Assembly (NCBI RefSeq): GCF_002848265.1
Contig: NZ_CP025422.1
Coordinates: 2,448,727 to 2,512,726 of the forward strand
Source of the DNA: Zhihengliuella sp. ISTPL4
Lineage (GTDB): Bacteria; Actinomycetota; Actinomycetes; Actinomycetales; Microbacteriaceae
Reading direction: 5' to 3'
Length of the DNA: 64,000 bases
The position numbers were made by a program, and so were the translations under genes. The notes under the pieces were generated by a model, which did no database searches, was not told the origin of the DNA, and saw nothing but the letters and a program-made list of their open reading frames with translations. Below, piece by piece: positions 1-7,738 of this stretch. The stretch's first letter is position 1. Each line of letters opens with the position of its first letter.

Positions 1-401
1 TCCGCGGTGTCGGCGAGCCAGCGGAGCGTGGACGATGAGGTGACGGGCGCCCGCCCACGCTCCGCGGCGGCCAGGATCGCATCGGCATCGGCGACGGTCG
101 CCGCGAGCGGCTTGTCCACCCACACCGGCACTCCGGCCTCGAGGAAGGGGACGGCGAGAGCACGGTGGTCGGCACCGTCGCGAGCGGTCACGATGAGCGC
201 ATCCACCGTGCCGCGAAGCGCGGCCGCGTCGTCGACGACGCGTTCGATGCCCCCGAGGTCCGCCAGTTCCCGGGTGCGCTCCGGCTCCCCCGCGACGAGA
301 GCCGTGATCCGTACGGGCACCTCCGCGGCGTCGGCGTTCAGGAAGCGCACGATCTCCGTCGCGTGGCTGTTCTCGATGCCGACGATGCCGACGCTCTTCA
401 T
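1..401 (-). CDS. Gfo/Idh/MocA-family oxidoreductase, N-terminal part (runs off the left edge)
   Basis: Only the first about 133 codons are present; the gene continues left of the window. The protein starts MKSVGIVGIENSHA, a Rossmann nucleotide-binding beginning, and has VDKPLA at about residues 95-100. That is the DKP variant of the EKP motif that contacts NAD(P) and the substrate in this family. These enzymes oxidise or reduce sugars and sugar acids with NAD(P). The ATG at 399-401 is chosen because it directly precedes the Rossmann strand. It diverges from the gene at 467. The substrate cannot be read from the fragment. Its position beside sugar-oxidation genes fits a role in carbohydrate metabolism, which is inference. 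Confidence 0.8.
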   Translation of the reverse strand, partial: MKSVGIVGIENSHATEIVRFLNADAAEVPVRITALVAGEPERTRELADLGGIERVVDDAAALRGTVDALIVTARDGADHRALAVPFLEAGVPVWVDKPLAATVADADAILAAAERGRAPVTSSSTLRWLADTA

Positions 402-466
402 CCGGCCGCCCTTCCTCTCGTGCGGACCCCCGGCGAACCGCCGTCGCGCAGTAGGCTGAACCCATC

Positions 467-1288
467 ATGGACGAGTTCATCCGGGGCTTCTGGAACTTCG
501 CGGGTGACTACTGGTGGCTCGTCTTCCCGATCATGGGCATGGCCGGCGGAGCCGCCAAGGCCTGGGAGCGCAGCTCCAAGCGTCGGCACGAGCGCCGGCT
601 GGAGACACTGCGCATGAAGGCGCAGCTGAAGACGGCCGAGATCGAGGCGCGCGCGGCCGGGCAGCACGCGAAGCGCCGGGGTCCGACCGTGGTCGACACG
701 ACCGCGTCGGTGGCGCCCGACGACCTGCTCGCCCGCCTCTTCGCGGAGCACGACGAGATCACCGCGCGCTGGCTGGACTACGAGCTCGACGTGGCCAAGC
801 TCATCGCCTTCCCCGCGATGAGCGACGGTCGCCAGCCGCTCACGGCCGCCTTCCTCCGCGCGAAGAAGACCGCGGATGCGCTGCGCCCCGCCTCCCCCGA
901 CGCGAAGCTGTCGGAGCAGCAGATCGCAGAGTACCTGCAGGCCGTCGGCGACTACGCCGTCGCGTTCGAGATCGCGGAGAAGGACGCCCGCCGGCTGCGC
1001 GACTCGACGTTCACCGAGGCCGAGCGCAAGCGTCTCGACCGCGCGCAGCAGCTCCTCAAGGTGGCTGTGGACGAGTCGGCGACGCAGTCCGAGCGGAACA
1101 TCGCATACAAGCGGGTGCGCGAGGAGCTCGACGGCCTCATCCTGCTCTCGGACGAGGCCGTGACCGTGCTCGAGAAACAGGTCGCGAAAGAGCTTCCGTC
1201 CGCGACGGCCGCATCGGCGGATCATGCCGAACCCGTCCCGGAGCCGCTGCCCGTGACCGACCCGCGGCGAACGGCGGAGGGCGCATGA
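467..1288 (+). CDS. Hypothetical membrane-anchored protein with long helical cytoplasmic part
   Basis: I do not recognise a named family. The 273-residue product begins with a short segment, one hydrophobic stretch at about residues 13-30 (WWLVFPIMGMAGGAA), then a basic region (about 33-75) rich in Lys, Arg and Glu that should form a long helix. The rest (about 80-240) is charged and helical with no visible catalytic motif. The tail is Pro/Ala rich. The topology suggests a small inner-membrane anchor with a cytoplasmic coiled domain. Its stop overlaps the start of the SMP-30 gene by 4 bases (ATGA), so the two are probably co-translated, although no functional link is evident. Confidence 0.75.
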   Translation: MDEFIRGFWNFAGDYWWLVFPIMGMAGGAAKAWERSSKRRHERRLETLRMKAQLKTAEIEARAAGQHAKRRGPTVVDTTASVAPDDLLARLFAEHDEITARWLDYELDVAKLIAFPAMSDGRQPLTAAFLRAKKTADALRPASPDAKLSEQQIAEYLQAVGDYAVAFEIAEKDARRLRDSTFTEAERKRLDRAQQLLKVAVDESATQSERNIAYKRVREELDGLILLSDEAVTVLEKQVAKELPSATAASADHAEPVPEPLPVTDPRRTAEGA

Positions 1289-2133
1289 CTCCCGAGAACG
1301 TGACCGGCCCGGTCGCCGTCCACGCCGAGGCCCCGGTCTGGTGGCCCGGGTGGGGCGGCCTGCGCTGGGTCGATGGGGACGCGGGCGACCTGCTCACCCT
1401 CCGCGGCGACGAGATCGTCCGCCAGCACATCGACGACGAGTACCTCGCGTTCTTCCGTCCGCGGACGTCCGGGGGCTTCGTGGCGGTGGGCGCGCGCACC
1501 CTCTACCTCGCCGACGGCCCCGACGCGGAGGCCCGTCCCGTCGCGACCCTGCTCGACGACGGCGCGGTGCGCATGAACGACGGCTGCTGCGACCCCCGAG
1601 GACGGCTCCTGGCCGGATCCATGTCCACGGACTCCACCGAAGGTGCCGGGACCGTGCTGCGCATCGACGCCGCCCTCGACGTGACCACGGTGCTCCCCCG
1701 CGTGACCTCGTCCAACGGCGTCAGCTACTCCCCGGACGGCCGCCGCGTCTACTACGTGGACACCGACACCGGCCGGATCGACGTGTTCGACGTGGCCGAG
1801 GGCGACCTCCGCGGACGCCGGGTGTTCGCGCACATCCCCGAAGACGACGGCGTGCCCGACGGCCTCACGGTCGCGGCGGACGGCAGCGTCTGGGTCGCAC
1901 TGTGGGGCGGGGGCCGCGTGCGGGGGTTCGAGCCTTCCGGCACCGTGCGCGAGGACATCGTGCTGCCGGTGCCCCAGGTCAGTGCCTGCACCTTCGGCGG
2001 CGACGACCTCGGCACGCTCTTCATCACGACCTCCGCGCAGGGTCTGCCGTCCGATCACGGCACCGCCGCGGGCTCGGTGTTCGCGGTCCGTCCCGGGGTG
2101 CACGGCCTCCCGGTCCTCCCCTTCGCCGGGTGA
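1285..2133 (+). CDS. SMP-30/gluconolactonase/LRE-like sugar lactonase
   Basis: The 282-residue product has the expected size for a six-bladed SMP-30 beta-propeller lactonase, which opens aldonolactones to sugar acids with a divalent metal. Visible metal ligands fit the family: Glu15 in HAEAP, Asn in SSNGVSYSPD, and Asp in PDGLTVAADG. The start ATG at 1285 overlaps the previous stop. A much longer open frame upstream in the same phase is only a GC-rich shadow of the preceding gene. Together with the nearby dehydrogenases, dehydratase and FAH hydrolase it would supply the lactonase step of a non-phosphorylative sugar-oxidation route (inference). It converges on the FAH gene. Confidence 0.85.
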   Translation: MTPENVTGPVAVHAEAPVWWPGWGGLRWVDGDAGDLLTLRGDEIVRQHIDDEYLAFFRPRTSGGFVAVGARTLYLADGPDAEARPVATLLDDGAVRMNDGCCDPRGRLLAGSMSTDSTEGAGTVLRIDAALDVTTVLPRVTSSNGVSYSPDGRRVYYVDTDTGRIDVFDVAEGDLRGRRVFAHIPEDDGVPDGLTVAADGSVWVALWGGGRVRGFEPSGTVREDIVLPVPQVSACTFGGDDLGTLFITTSAQGLPSDHGTAAGSVFAVRPGVHGLPVLPFAG

Positions 2134-2208
2134 CCCGTTCGCGGCGACAGGCGAACGCGCGGCATCAGGCACCTTTCCCCTCCACTCGCCTGAGTTGGCG
2201 CGGCTGCC

Positions 2209-2260
2209 TGAGTGCGCGGGCGTCCGGGAGAGGCCTCTACCCGGGACACGGTTGCACTCA
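2209..2260. terminator. Nested inverted repeat between convergent genes, probable bidirectional terminator
   Basis: TGAGTGC (2209-2215) pairs with GCACTCA (2254-2260). Inside it GTCC (2222-2225) and GGAC (2244-2247) flank AGAGGCCTCT, so the structure is nested. It lies in the 157-bp gap between the convergent SMP-30 (stop 2133) and FAH (stop 2291) genes. The rest of that gap shows further weak inverted pieces but no gene. Confidence 0.5.
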
Positions 2261-2290
2261 GCGAAAGGAACCGTGCCCCGGGCACAGGCC

Positions 2291-3148
2291 TCACCCGAGA
2301 CGGACCCGCTCCGTGCGCTGGCGCTGGCGGCCGAGCCGTTCGATCTCGATCGTCATCTCGTCGCCGTCCTGCAGGTAGGGGAAGCGTCCGGACAGCGCGA
2401 CGCCCTGTGGGGTGCCGGTGTTGATGATGTCTCCCGGTTCGAGCACGAGGTAGTGGCTGAGCTCGTGCACGAGCCGCAGCACCGGGAAGATCATGTCGGC
2501 CGTGGAGGAGTCCTGCCGCGGTTCGCCGTTCACGAAGGACCGAAGGCGCAGCGTCTGAGGGTCGACTTCGTCGGCGGGCACCAGCGCGGGGCCGAGGGGG
2601 TTGAACGTCTCGGAGCACTTGCCCTTCGACCACTGTCCTCCGGAGACCTCGAGCTGATACGCCCGCTCGGACACGTCGTTCGAGATCGTGTAGCCGGCGA
2701 TCACGTCGCGCGCGGCCTCGACGGAGGGCAGGTACCGCGCCGTGCGGCCGATGACGACCGCGAGCTCGATCTCCCAGTCGACCTTCTCGGCGCCCGGGGG
2801 GAGAAGCACGACGTCGTCCGGCCCCACGACCGTGTTCGGGTGCTTGAAGAACACCACCGGCTGTGCGGGCGGCTCGGCGCCCGACTCCGCCGCGTGCGCC
2901 GCGTAGTTCTGTCCGATGCAGATCACGGCGGTCGGCCGCGCCACGGGGGCGCCGACGCGCAGCCCCGTGATCTCCACCTCCGGCAGCGAGCCGTCGGCCA
3001 GCGCCGCGCGCACGCGGGCGATGCCACCCGCGGCGAGGAAGGCGCCGTCGATGTCGCGGGTCAGGGATCCGAGATCGCGCACCACGCCTTCGTCATCGCG
3101 GACGTAGGGACGCTCGTGGCCGATCGCGCCGAGTCGCAGCAGTTCCAT
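2291..3148 (-). CDS. Fumarylacetoacetate hydrolase (FAH) family protein
   Basis: The 285-residue product matches the FAH/2-hydroxyhepta-diene isomerase family, metal-dependent enzymes that cleave C-C bonds in 2,4-diketo acids. It has GQNYAAHAAE (about 98-107), the metal-binding stretch DWEIELAVVIG (about 143-153) and the C-terminal NTGTPQGVA. Members with this domain size include 2,4-diketo-3-deoxy-L-fuconate and -rhamnonate hydrolases, which release pyruvate plus lactate. That assignment here rests on context: lactonase, dehydratase and SDR genes nearby. It lies 10 bases downstream of the 2-hydroxyacid dehydrogenase and is probably co-transcribed with it from the operator-containing promoter at about 4140. 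Confidence 0.88.
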   Translation of the reverse strand: MELLRLGAIGHERPYVRDDEGVVRDLGSLTRDIDGAFLAAGGIARVRAALADGSLPEVEITGLRVGAPVARPTAVICIGQNYAAHAAESGAEPPAQPVVFFKHPNTVVGPDDVVLLPPGAEKVDWEIELAVVIGRTARYLPSVEAARDVIAGYTISNDVSERAYQLEVSGGQWSKGKCSETFNPLGPALVPADEVDPQTLRLRSFVNGEPRQDSSTADMIFPVLRLVHELSHYLVLEPGDIINTGTPQGVALSGRFPYLQDGDEMTIEIERLGRQRQRTERVRLG

Positions 3149-3158
3149 GGGAGTCCTC

Positions 3159-4133
3159 TCAGCGCGCGGCGGCGAAGGTCGGGTTGACGATGGGCACGGC
3201 CTCGCCGGCGAGCGAGCGGATCACGTTCTCGGCGGCGTGCACGGGGAGGTCGGCCAGAGCCTCCGGCGAGTACCAGGCGGCGTGCGGCGTGAGGAGCACG
3301 TTGCCGAGCACCCGCAGCGGGGAGGTGCCGGGGAGAGGCTCCTCCGCGAAGACGTCGAGCGCGGCACCGGCGAGCCGTCCGCCACGCAGCGCCGCGGCTA
3401 GCGCGTCCTCGTCGATGAGCGGGCCGCGGCAGGTGTTCACGATCACCGCTTCGCGCTTCATCGTCGCCAGCGCCTCGGCGTCGATCAGGTGGCGGGTCTC
3501 GTCCGTCAGCGGCACGTGCAGGGTGAGGATGTCGGCGCGGGCGATCGCCGACGGGATGTCGACGGGCTCGCAGCCCGCGTCGCGCACGGCATCGTCGGAA
3601 GCGTACGGGTCGGCGACGAGCACGCGGAAGCCGAGCGCCCGGCATCCGCGGGCCACGATCGATCCGATGCGCCCGAAGCCGAGCACCGACACGGTGGTGG
3701 AGGAGGGGCGCACGGCGAGCGGCCGGGCGTCGACGGCCTTCCAGACGCCGTCGCGCACGGCCCGGTCGTAGGCGGAGAGGCCGCGGGCCTGGCTCATGAT
3801 CATCGCGACGGTGTGCGCGGCGACCTCTTCGATGCAGTAGCTCGGCGTGTTCGCGACGGCGATGCCGCGGGCCGTGGCGGCCTCGACGTCGATCATGTCG
3901 TAGCCGATGCCGACCCGGCTGATGAAGCGGAGGTTCGGCAGGCGGTCCATGAGGGCGCCGTCGATGCGTGCCCACTGCACGACCAGCGCCTCGGCGTCGG
4001 CCCCGGCGGCAGCGATGTCGTCCGGACTGCCGGAGGCGGCCCGCTCGGCACGGAGGCCGGCGGCGCGGAGGGTGTCTTCGATGACGGTTCCCGGAAGGTC
4101 GCAGTCGGTGACGAGGATGAGCGGCGCGGTCAT
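3159..4133 (-). CDS. D-isomer-specific 2-hydroxyacid dehydrogenase
   Basis: The 324-residue NAD(P)-dependent dehydrogenase reduces 2-keto acids to D-2-hydroxyacids, or the reverse. The dinucleotide motif GFGRIG is at about 152-157. The catalytic Arg lies in NTCRGPLID, Glu in AEEPLP and His in PHAAWYS, so the active site is complete. It belongs to the broad phosphoglycerate/glyoxylate-reductase group, whose substrate cannot be read from sequence. A TGCTATAGCA operator sits 9-18 bases upstream of the ATG, overlapping a possible -10. The start at 4133 is close enough for a leaderless transcript. It is first in a two-gene operon with FAH and divergent from the SDR at 4212. Confidence 0.88.
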   Translation of the reverse strand: MTAPLILVTDCDLPGTVIEDTLRAAGLRAERAASGSPDDIAAAGADAEALVVQWARIDGALMDRLPNLRFISRVGIGYDMIDVEAATARGIAVANTPSYCIEEVAAHTVAMIMSQARGLSAYDRAVRDGVWKAVDARPLAVRPSSTTVSVLGFGRIGSIVARGCRALGFRVLVADPYASDDAVRDAGCEPVDIPSAIARADILTLHVPLTDETRHLIDAEALATMKREAVIVNTCRGPLIDEDALAAALRGGRLAGAALDVFAEEPLPGTSPLRVLGNVLLTPHAAWYSPEALADLPVHAAENVIRSLAGEAVPIVNPTFAAAR

Positions 4134-4141
4134 GGATGCGA

Positions 4142-4157
4142 TGCTATAGCATCTAGC
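4142..4157 (-). promoter_or_regulatory. Palindromic operator TGCTATAGCATCTAGC upstream of the 2-hydroxyacid dehydrogenase
   Basis: The core TGCTATAGCA is a perfect 10-bp palindrome with the extension TCTAGC. It recurs at 4194, 10398, 15540 and, with one change, 15588. On the minus strand TATAGC lies about 9 bases from the ATG, so it may double as the -10 element. A two-fold core of this size suits a GntR/FCD dimer, and the FCD regulator at 15661 is the obvious candidate. Confidence 0.65.
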
Positions 4158-4193
4158 GATTCTCTCCTACCGGGCTGTGCCCGAGCCGTGTCA

Positions 4194-4210
4194 TTGCTAT
4201 AGCGTTTAGT
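4194..4210 (+). promoter_or_regulatory. Palindromic operator abutting the start of the SDR gene
   Basis: TTGCTATAGCGTTTAGT ends one base before the ATG at 4212, leaving no room for a Shine-Dalgarno sequence. TATAGC at 4198-4203 is spaced as a -10 for transcription starting at the A of the ATG, so the gene is probably leaderless and repressed by protein bound over its -10. Confidence 0.6.
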
Positions 4211-4211
4211 C

Positions 4212-4961
4212 ATGACTGTTCGCCGCGCACTCGTCACGGGCGCCAGTTCCGGCATCGGAACCGCCGCCGCCCTCGAACTCGCCCGGGAGGGCGTCGCCCT
4301 CTGGATCACCTACGCCGGACGCGAGGCCGAAGCCGCACGCGTGGCAGAGGAGTGCCGCGCCGCCGGCTCCCCCGACGTCCGCGTGTCGCGCCTCGACCTC
4401 CGTGACCCGGAATCGATCACCGCGCTCATCACGGAGGTCACCGCCGCCTGGGGCGACCTGCACGTCCTCGTCAACAACGGCGGCGTGTGCCCGTACACCC
4501 CGTACCCCGAGATCGACATCGAGGAGTGGGACTTCGTCCTGGAGACGAACGCCCGCGGCACGTTCCTGCTCACCCGTGCGGCGCTCCCCCTGCTCCGGGC
4601 CGCGGGCGGCGACCGCTCGGTCATCAACATCGCCTCGATCGCCGGGCAGGTCGGCGCGCTGCAGACGGGCATTCACTACGCGGCCAGCAAGGGGGCGATC
4701 CTCGCGATCACGCGCAGCTTCGCCCGGCACCTCGCCGCCGAGGGCATCCGCGTCAACGCCGTCACGCCCGGCCCGGTCGCCAGCGCGATCACGGATCAGC
4801 TCCAGGGCGAGGGCCGCGCGAAGCTCGAGTCGGGCATCCCCCTCGGTGCGTTCGGGCAGCCGGAGGACGTCGCCTGGATCATCGCGTCGCTCGCCTCGGA
4901 GCGGGCCCGCTTCATCACCGGAGCCACCTACGACGTCAACGGAGGAGTTCGCATTGACTGA
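4212..4961 (+). CDS. SDR-family NAD(P)-dependent oxidoreductase
   Basis: The 249-residue classical short-chain dehydrogenase has TGASSGIG at about 9-16, an NNGG segment in place of the usual NNAG at about 90-93, catalytic Ser in NIASIAG, and HYAASKGA carrying the Tyr and Lys. Members oxidise sugars or 2-keto-3-deoxy sugar acids. The closing segment YDVNGGVRID is typical. The ATG is favoured because the Rossmann fold begins at residue 5. A TGCTATAGC operator touches the start. It overlaps the SnoaL-like gene by 8 bases and runs divergently from the 2-hydroxyacid dehydrogenase. A role in the sugar-acid pathway controlled by the GntR regulator is likely but not proven. Confidence 0.9.
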   Translation: MTVRRALVTGASSGIGTAAALELAREGVALWITYAGREAEAARVAEECRAAGSPDVRVSRLDLRDPESITALITEVTAAWGDLHVLVNNGGVCPYTPYPEIDIEEWDFVLETNARGTFLLTRAALPLLRAAGGDRSVINIASIAGQVGALQTGIHYAASKGAILAITRSFARHLAAEGIRVNAVTPGPVASAITDQLQGEGRAKLESGIPLGAFGQPEDVAWIIASLASERARFITGATYDVNGGVRID

Positions 4962-5304
4962 CCGCACCGCCCTGGACCGTTCTGCCCTCGACACCGTGCA
5001 GGCGCAGCTCGACGCCTTCAACGCCCACGACCTCGACGCCTTCGTGGCGACCTATGCCGACGACGCCGTGGTCACCGGTGTCGCGCCGGAGCCCCTCGTC
5101 GGGTCGGCCGCGATCCGCGCCTTCTACGAGCCGCGCCTGCAGAACCCCGAGCTCTCCTGCGTCATCGACACGAGCGTCCTGTTCGGCTCCCGCTGGGTCG
5201 TCGCGCAGGAGCGGGTCATCAACGCCGGCGTCGCGACGGAGACCATCGCGACCTTCGACGTGGTCGACGGCGTGATCTCCCGGGCGTCGATGCTCAAGGC
5301 CTGA
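4954..5304 (+). CDS. SnoaL/NTF2-like domain protein
   Basis: The 116-residue product has the cone-shaped SnoaL/NTF2-like pattern: helix with LDAFNAHDLDAFVATYADDAVV near residues 12-33, then GSAAIRAFYEPRL and beta strands to the end. Such small domains act as isomerases, dehydratases or ligand-binding subunits, and the activity here is unknown. The start is TTG at 4954, chosen because a strong GGAGGAG at 4941-4947 sits 6 bases upstream inside the end of the SDR gene; no ATG or GTG fits. The 8-base overlap implies translational coupling with the SDR. A 59-bp palindromic element begins 5 bases after the stop. Confidence 0.8.
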   Translation: MTDRTALDRSALDTVQAQLDAFNAHDLDAFVATYADDAVVTGVAPEPLVGSAAIRAFYEPRLQNPELSCVIDTSVLFGSRWVVAQERVINAGVATETIATFDVVDGVISRASMLKA

Positions 5305-5309
5305 CCCGC

Positions 5310-5368
5310 TTCGAATCGCCCGATTGGCTGTGTTTCCGGCCGAAATGGGACCATTCAGGCGATTCGAA
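5310..5368. repeat. 59-bp inverted-repeat element, copy 1
   Basis: The ends are TTCGAATCGC and GCGATTCGAA, with a central TTTCCGGCCGAAA. It is one of four copies of exactly 59 bp in this window. It fills the gap between convergent genes, 5 bases from each stop codon, and the symmetry extends outward through CTGACCC and GGGTCAG, which contain both stops. It probably acts as a bidirectional terminator, whatever its origin. Confidence 0.75.
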
Positions 5369-5373
5369 AGGGG

Positions 5374-6570
5374 TCAGTGGTGCTCCGGGAGCACCGGGGA
5401 CGACCAACCGGGGTCGCGGCCGAGGTGGGCGGCGCGGGAGACCGAGGCGGAGCCGTAGCGGTCGCGGAGCGTGTCGAGCACGGTGTCGAGGCGGGACTCG
5501 TCACCCCAGTCGATCGGCAGCTCGGGCGCCACGTTGTCGGCCGCGTCCAGCTGGGTGAACGAGAGGCCGAGCAGGGTGATCCCACGGCCACTGATCTCCG
5601 GCTGCGCCGCGGCGAGGAGCGTCCGGGCGACCGCGAGCAGCAGGGCCGTGCGGTCGGTCGGCGCCCGCAGCGACCGGGAACGGGTGGCCTTCGCGAAGTC
5701 ACCGAAACGCAGCCGCAGCACCACCGTGCGGCACACGCGGTCGCCGTCGCGGAGACGCCGCGCGAGCCGGTCGACGATCTGGGTGAGGATGACATCGAGC
5801 TCGTCGGCCGACCGGGGACGGACACCGAGCGCCCGCTGCGACCCGATCGATCCCCGGCGCCTGGTCGTGTCCACGGGACGCGGATCCCGCAGGCGGGCGA
5901 GCGCATGGACGTGCGCTCCGGTCGCCTTTCCGAGCATCCGCTCCGCGGTCGCGGCCTCGAGCTCCGCGAGCTCGCCGACCGTGCGGATGCCGTAGCGGTG
6001 CAGCTTCTCCGCCGTCACCGCGCCGACGCCCCACAGCCGCTCGACGGGGAGCGGCAGCAGGAACTCCTCCTCCCGGTCGGGCTCGACGACGAGGAGTCCG
6101 TCGGGTTTGCTCACCGCGCTCGCGACCTTCGCGAGGAACTTCGTGCGGGCGACGCCGACCGAGATCGCCAGGCCCGCCTCGGCGCGCACGCGCTCCCGCA
6201 ACCGGACGGCGATGGCCTCGGGAGTGCCGGCGATGCGCCGCAGGCCGCCGACCTCGAGGAACGCCTCGTCGATGGAGAGTCCTTCCACGAGAGGGGTGGT
6301 GTCGCGGAAGATGCGGAAGACGTCTTTGCTGGCCGCGGAGTAGGCTTCCATCCGCGGCGGCACGACGACGGCGTCGGGGCACAGCTCTCGCGCCTGCCGG
6401 CCGCCCATCGCCGTGCGGACGCCCCGCGCCTTCGCCTCGTAGCTCGCGGCCAGCACGACCCCGCCGCCGACGATCACCGGACGCCCGCGGAGCTCCGGCG
6501 CATCACGCTGCTCAACCGAGGCGTAGAACGCATCGAGATCGGCGTGCAGAACCGTCGCTTCCCCGCGCAT
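5374..6570 (-). CDS. dinB: DNA polymerase IV (Y-family translesion polymerase)
   Basis: The 398-residue product carries the Y-family signatures: LHADLDAFYASVEQRD at residues 8-23 with the first catalytic Asp, YEAKARGVRTAMGG in the fingers, and SIDEAFLEV with the second acidic pair at about residue 103. The helix-hairpin-helix (LWGVGAVTAEKL) and little-finger regions follow. It extends mismatched or lesion-stalled primers and is usually part of the DNA-damage response. The ATG at 6570 is chosen over an in-frame ATG 33 bases upstream because it directly precedes the conserved strand. No obvious LexA box stands in the upstream 200 bases. It is unrelated to its sugar-metabolism neighbours. Confidence 0.93.
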   Translation of the reverse strand: MRGEATVLHADLDAFYASVEQRDAPELRGRPVIVGGGVVLAASYEAKARGVRTAMGGRQARELCPDAVVVPPRMEAYSAASKDVFRIFRDTTPLVEGLSIDEAFLEVGGLRRIAGTPEAIAVRLRERVRAEAGLAISVGVARTKFLAKVASAVSKPDGLLVVEPDREEEFLLPLPVERLWGVGAVTAEKLHRYGIRTVGELAELEAATAERMLGKATGAHVHALARLRDPRPVDTTRRRGSIGSQRALGVRPRSADELDVILTQIVDRLARRLRDGDRVCRTVVLRLRFGDFAKATRSRSLRAPTDRTALLLAVARTLLAAAQPEISGRGITLLGLSFTQLDAADNVAPELPIDWGDESRLDTVLDTLRDRYGSASVSRAAHLGRDPGWSSPVLPEHH

Positions 6571-6774
6571 CCCGTTCTCCCGTCGACGAGCGGATCGTCG
6601 CACGGACCGGGGACATCAGGGGCTCTTTCGGGACCTCGACCGCACCGCGGCGCTGCGTCTCCGCAAGGCACTAGGTTTAGACACGTCCAGTCGGACGCGG
6701 GGGTGTTCACCGGGGACCTTGAGTCCCATCGCATTGTCGCGCGCCCCCGCACATACACAGCATCAGGAGAGCCC

Positions 6775-7659
6775 ATGACCAACACCCCGCCGCCGCCCGG
6801 CACACCCGAATCGTCGCAGCAGCCCGAGTATGCGGCGCCGGCCCAAACGGGATACCCCACCGCCCAGCCGCCCGGCCCGGTGGAAACGAAGCAGCGCAAC
6901 GTCCTCGGCATCATCGCCCTGATCGTGGCTGCTGTCGGCTTCATCTTTGCCTGCATTCCCGGAGCACTCATCGTGGGCTGGGTCCTCCTGCCCATCGGAT
7001 TCATCCTCGGCCTCGTATCCCTCTTCCTGAAGGGGAAGGTGAAGTGGCAGGGAATCGCCGCCATCATCGTCTCGGTGGTCGGTACCGTGGTCGGCGTCGT
7101 CGTCTTCACCGCTGTCGTGGCGACCGCCTTCACCGATTCGTTCGGTGGCTCCGACGTCGAGGTCGGAGAGCCGACGTCGACCAGCGAAGAAGCGAACACC
7201 GCCGACGAAGAGGAAGCCCCCGCGGCTGAGCAAGGCACGCGCGAGAACCCGCTCCCCCTGGGCACGCCTCTCTCCGCTGACGAGTGGACCGTGACCATCA
7301 ACTCGGTGACTCTGAACGCTCAGGATCAGCTCCTCGCGGCATCGGACCTCTACAACGAGGCCCCGGACGCCGGAACCGAGTACATCATCATCAACTACAC
7401 CATCCAGTACACCGGCAAGGACGCAGAAGGTGGAATGCCAGCGTTCGTCGGAGTCGACTACGTCACCGCCGACGGAAACACGGTGAACCCGCTCGACAAG
7501 ATGGTGATGGCATCGGACCCGATCGACCTCATGTCACCGCTGTACGAGGGCGCCTCCGTCTCCGGTAACAACGCTATGCAGGTGCCGACCCCGGCCGACG
7601 GAGTCCTCGCTGTCCGCCCCGGCATGGTGGCTGACAAGGTCTTCGTCGCCATCCAGTGA
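6775..7659 (+). CDS. DUF4190/DUF4352-type membrane-anchored protein
   Basis: The 294-residue product has a Pro/Gln/Tyr-rich cytoplasmic N-terminus (1-40), then three hydrophobic segments at about 45-65, 67-85 and 98-118 with a DUF4190-like layout. An acidic Ser/Thr/Glu linker (125-160) leads to an exported beta-rich domain (about 165-294) resembling DUF4352, an immunoglobulin-like fold seen in many Gram-positive lipoproteins and membrane proteins. The role is unknown. AGGAGAG precedes the ATG at 6775. The 204-base region upstream holds no other gene I can support. A strong hairpin terminator follows the stop. Confidence 0.8.
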   Translation: MTNTPPPPGTPESSQQPEYAAPAQTGYPTAQPPGPVETKQRNVLGIIALIVAAVGFIFACIPGALIVGWVLLPIGFILGLVSLFLKGKVKWQGIAAIIVSVVGTVVGVVVFTAVVATAFTDSFGGSDVEVGEPTSTSEEANTADEEEAPAAEQGTRENPLPLGTPLSADEWTVTINSVTLNAQDQLLAASDLYNEAPDAGTEYIIINYTIQYTGKDAEGGMPAFVGVDYVTADGNTVNPLDKMVMASDPIDLMSPLYEGASVSGNNAMQVPTPADGVLAVRPGMVADKVFVAIQ

Positions 7660-7674
7660 CCTGATCCCGTACGG

Positions 7675-7699
7675 AGGGCCGGGAGTTTCTCCCGGCCCT
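7675..7699 (+). terminator. Rho-independent-type hairpin
   Basis: AGGGCCGGGAG pairs with CTCCCGGCCCT around a TTT loop, followed by TCTC. It lies 16 bases after the stop of the DUF4352-like gene and also downstream of the convergent SDR, so it could serve both. Confidence 0.75.
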
Positions 7700-7738
7700 T
7701 CTCAGTATGCTCAGCGTCTCAGAACGCTCATGGAGCGG

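Noticed and set aside
514..1284. In-frame N-terminal extension of the SMP-30 gene
   Set aside because: The extension is Arg/Gly low complexity and overlaps the 467-1288 gene. The SMP-30 fold begins at the ATG at 1285.
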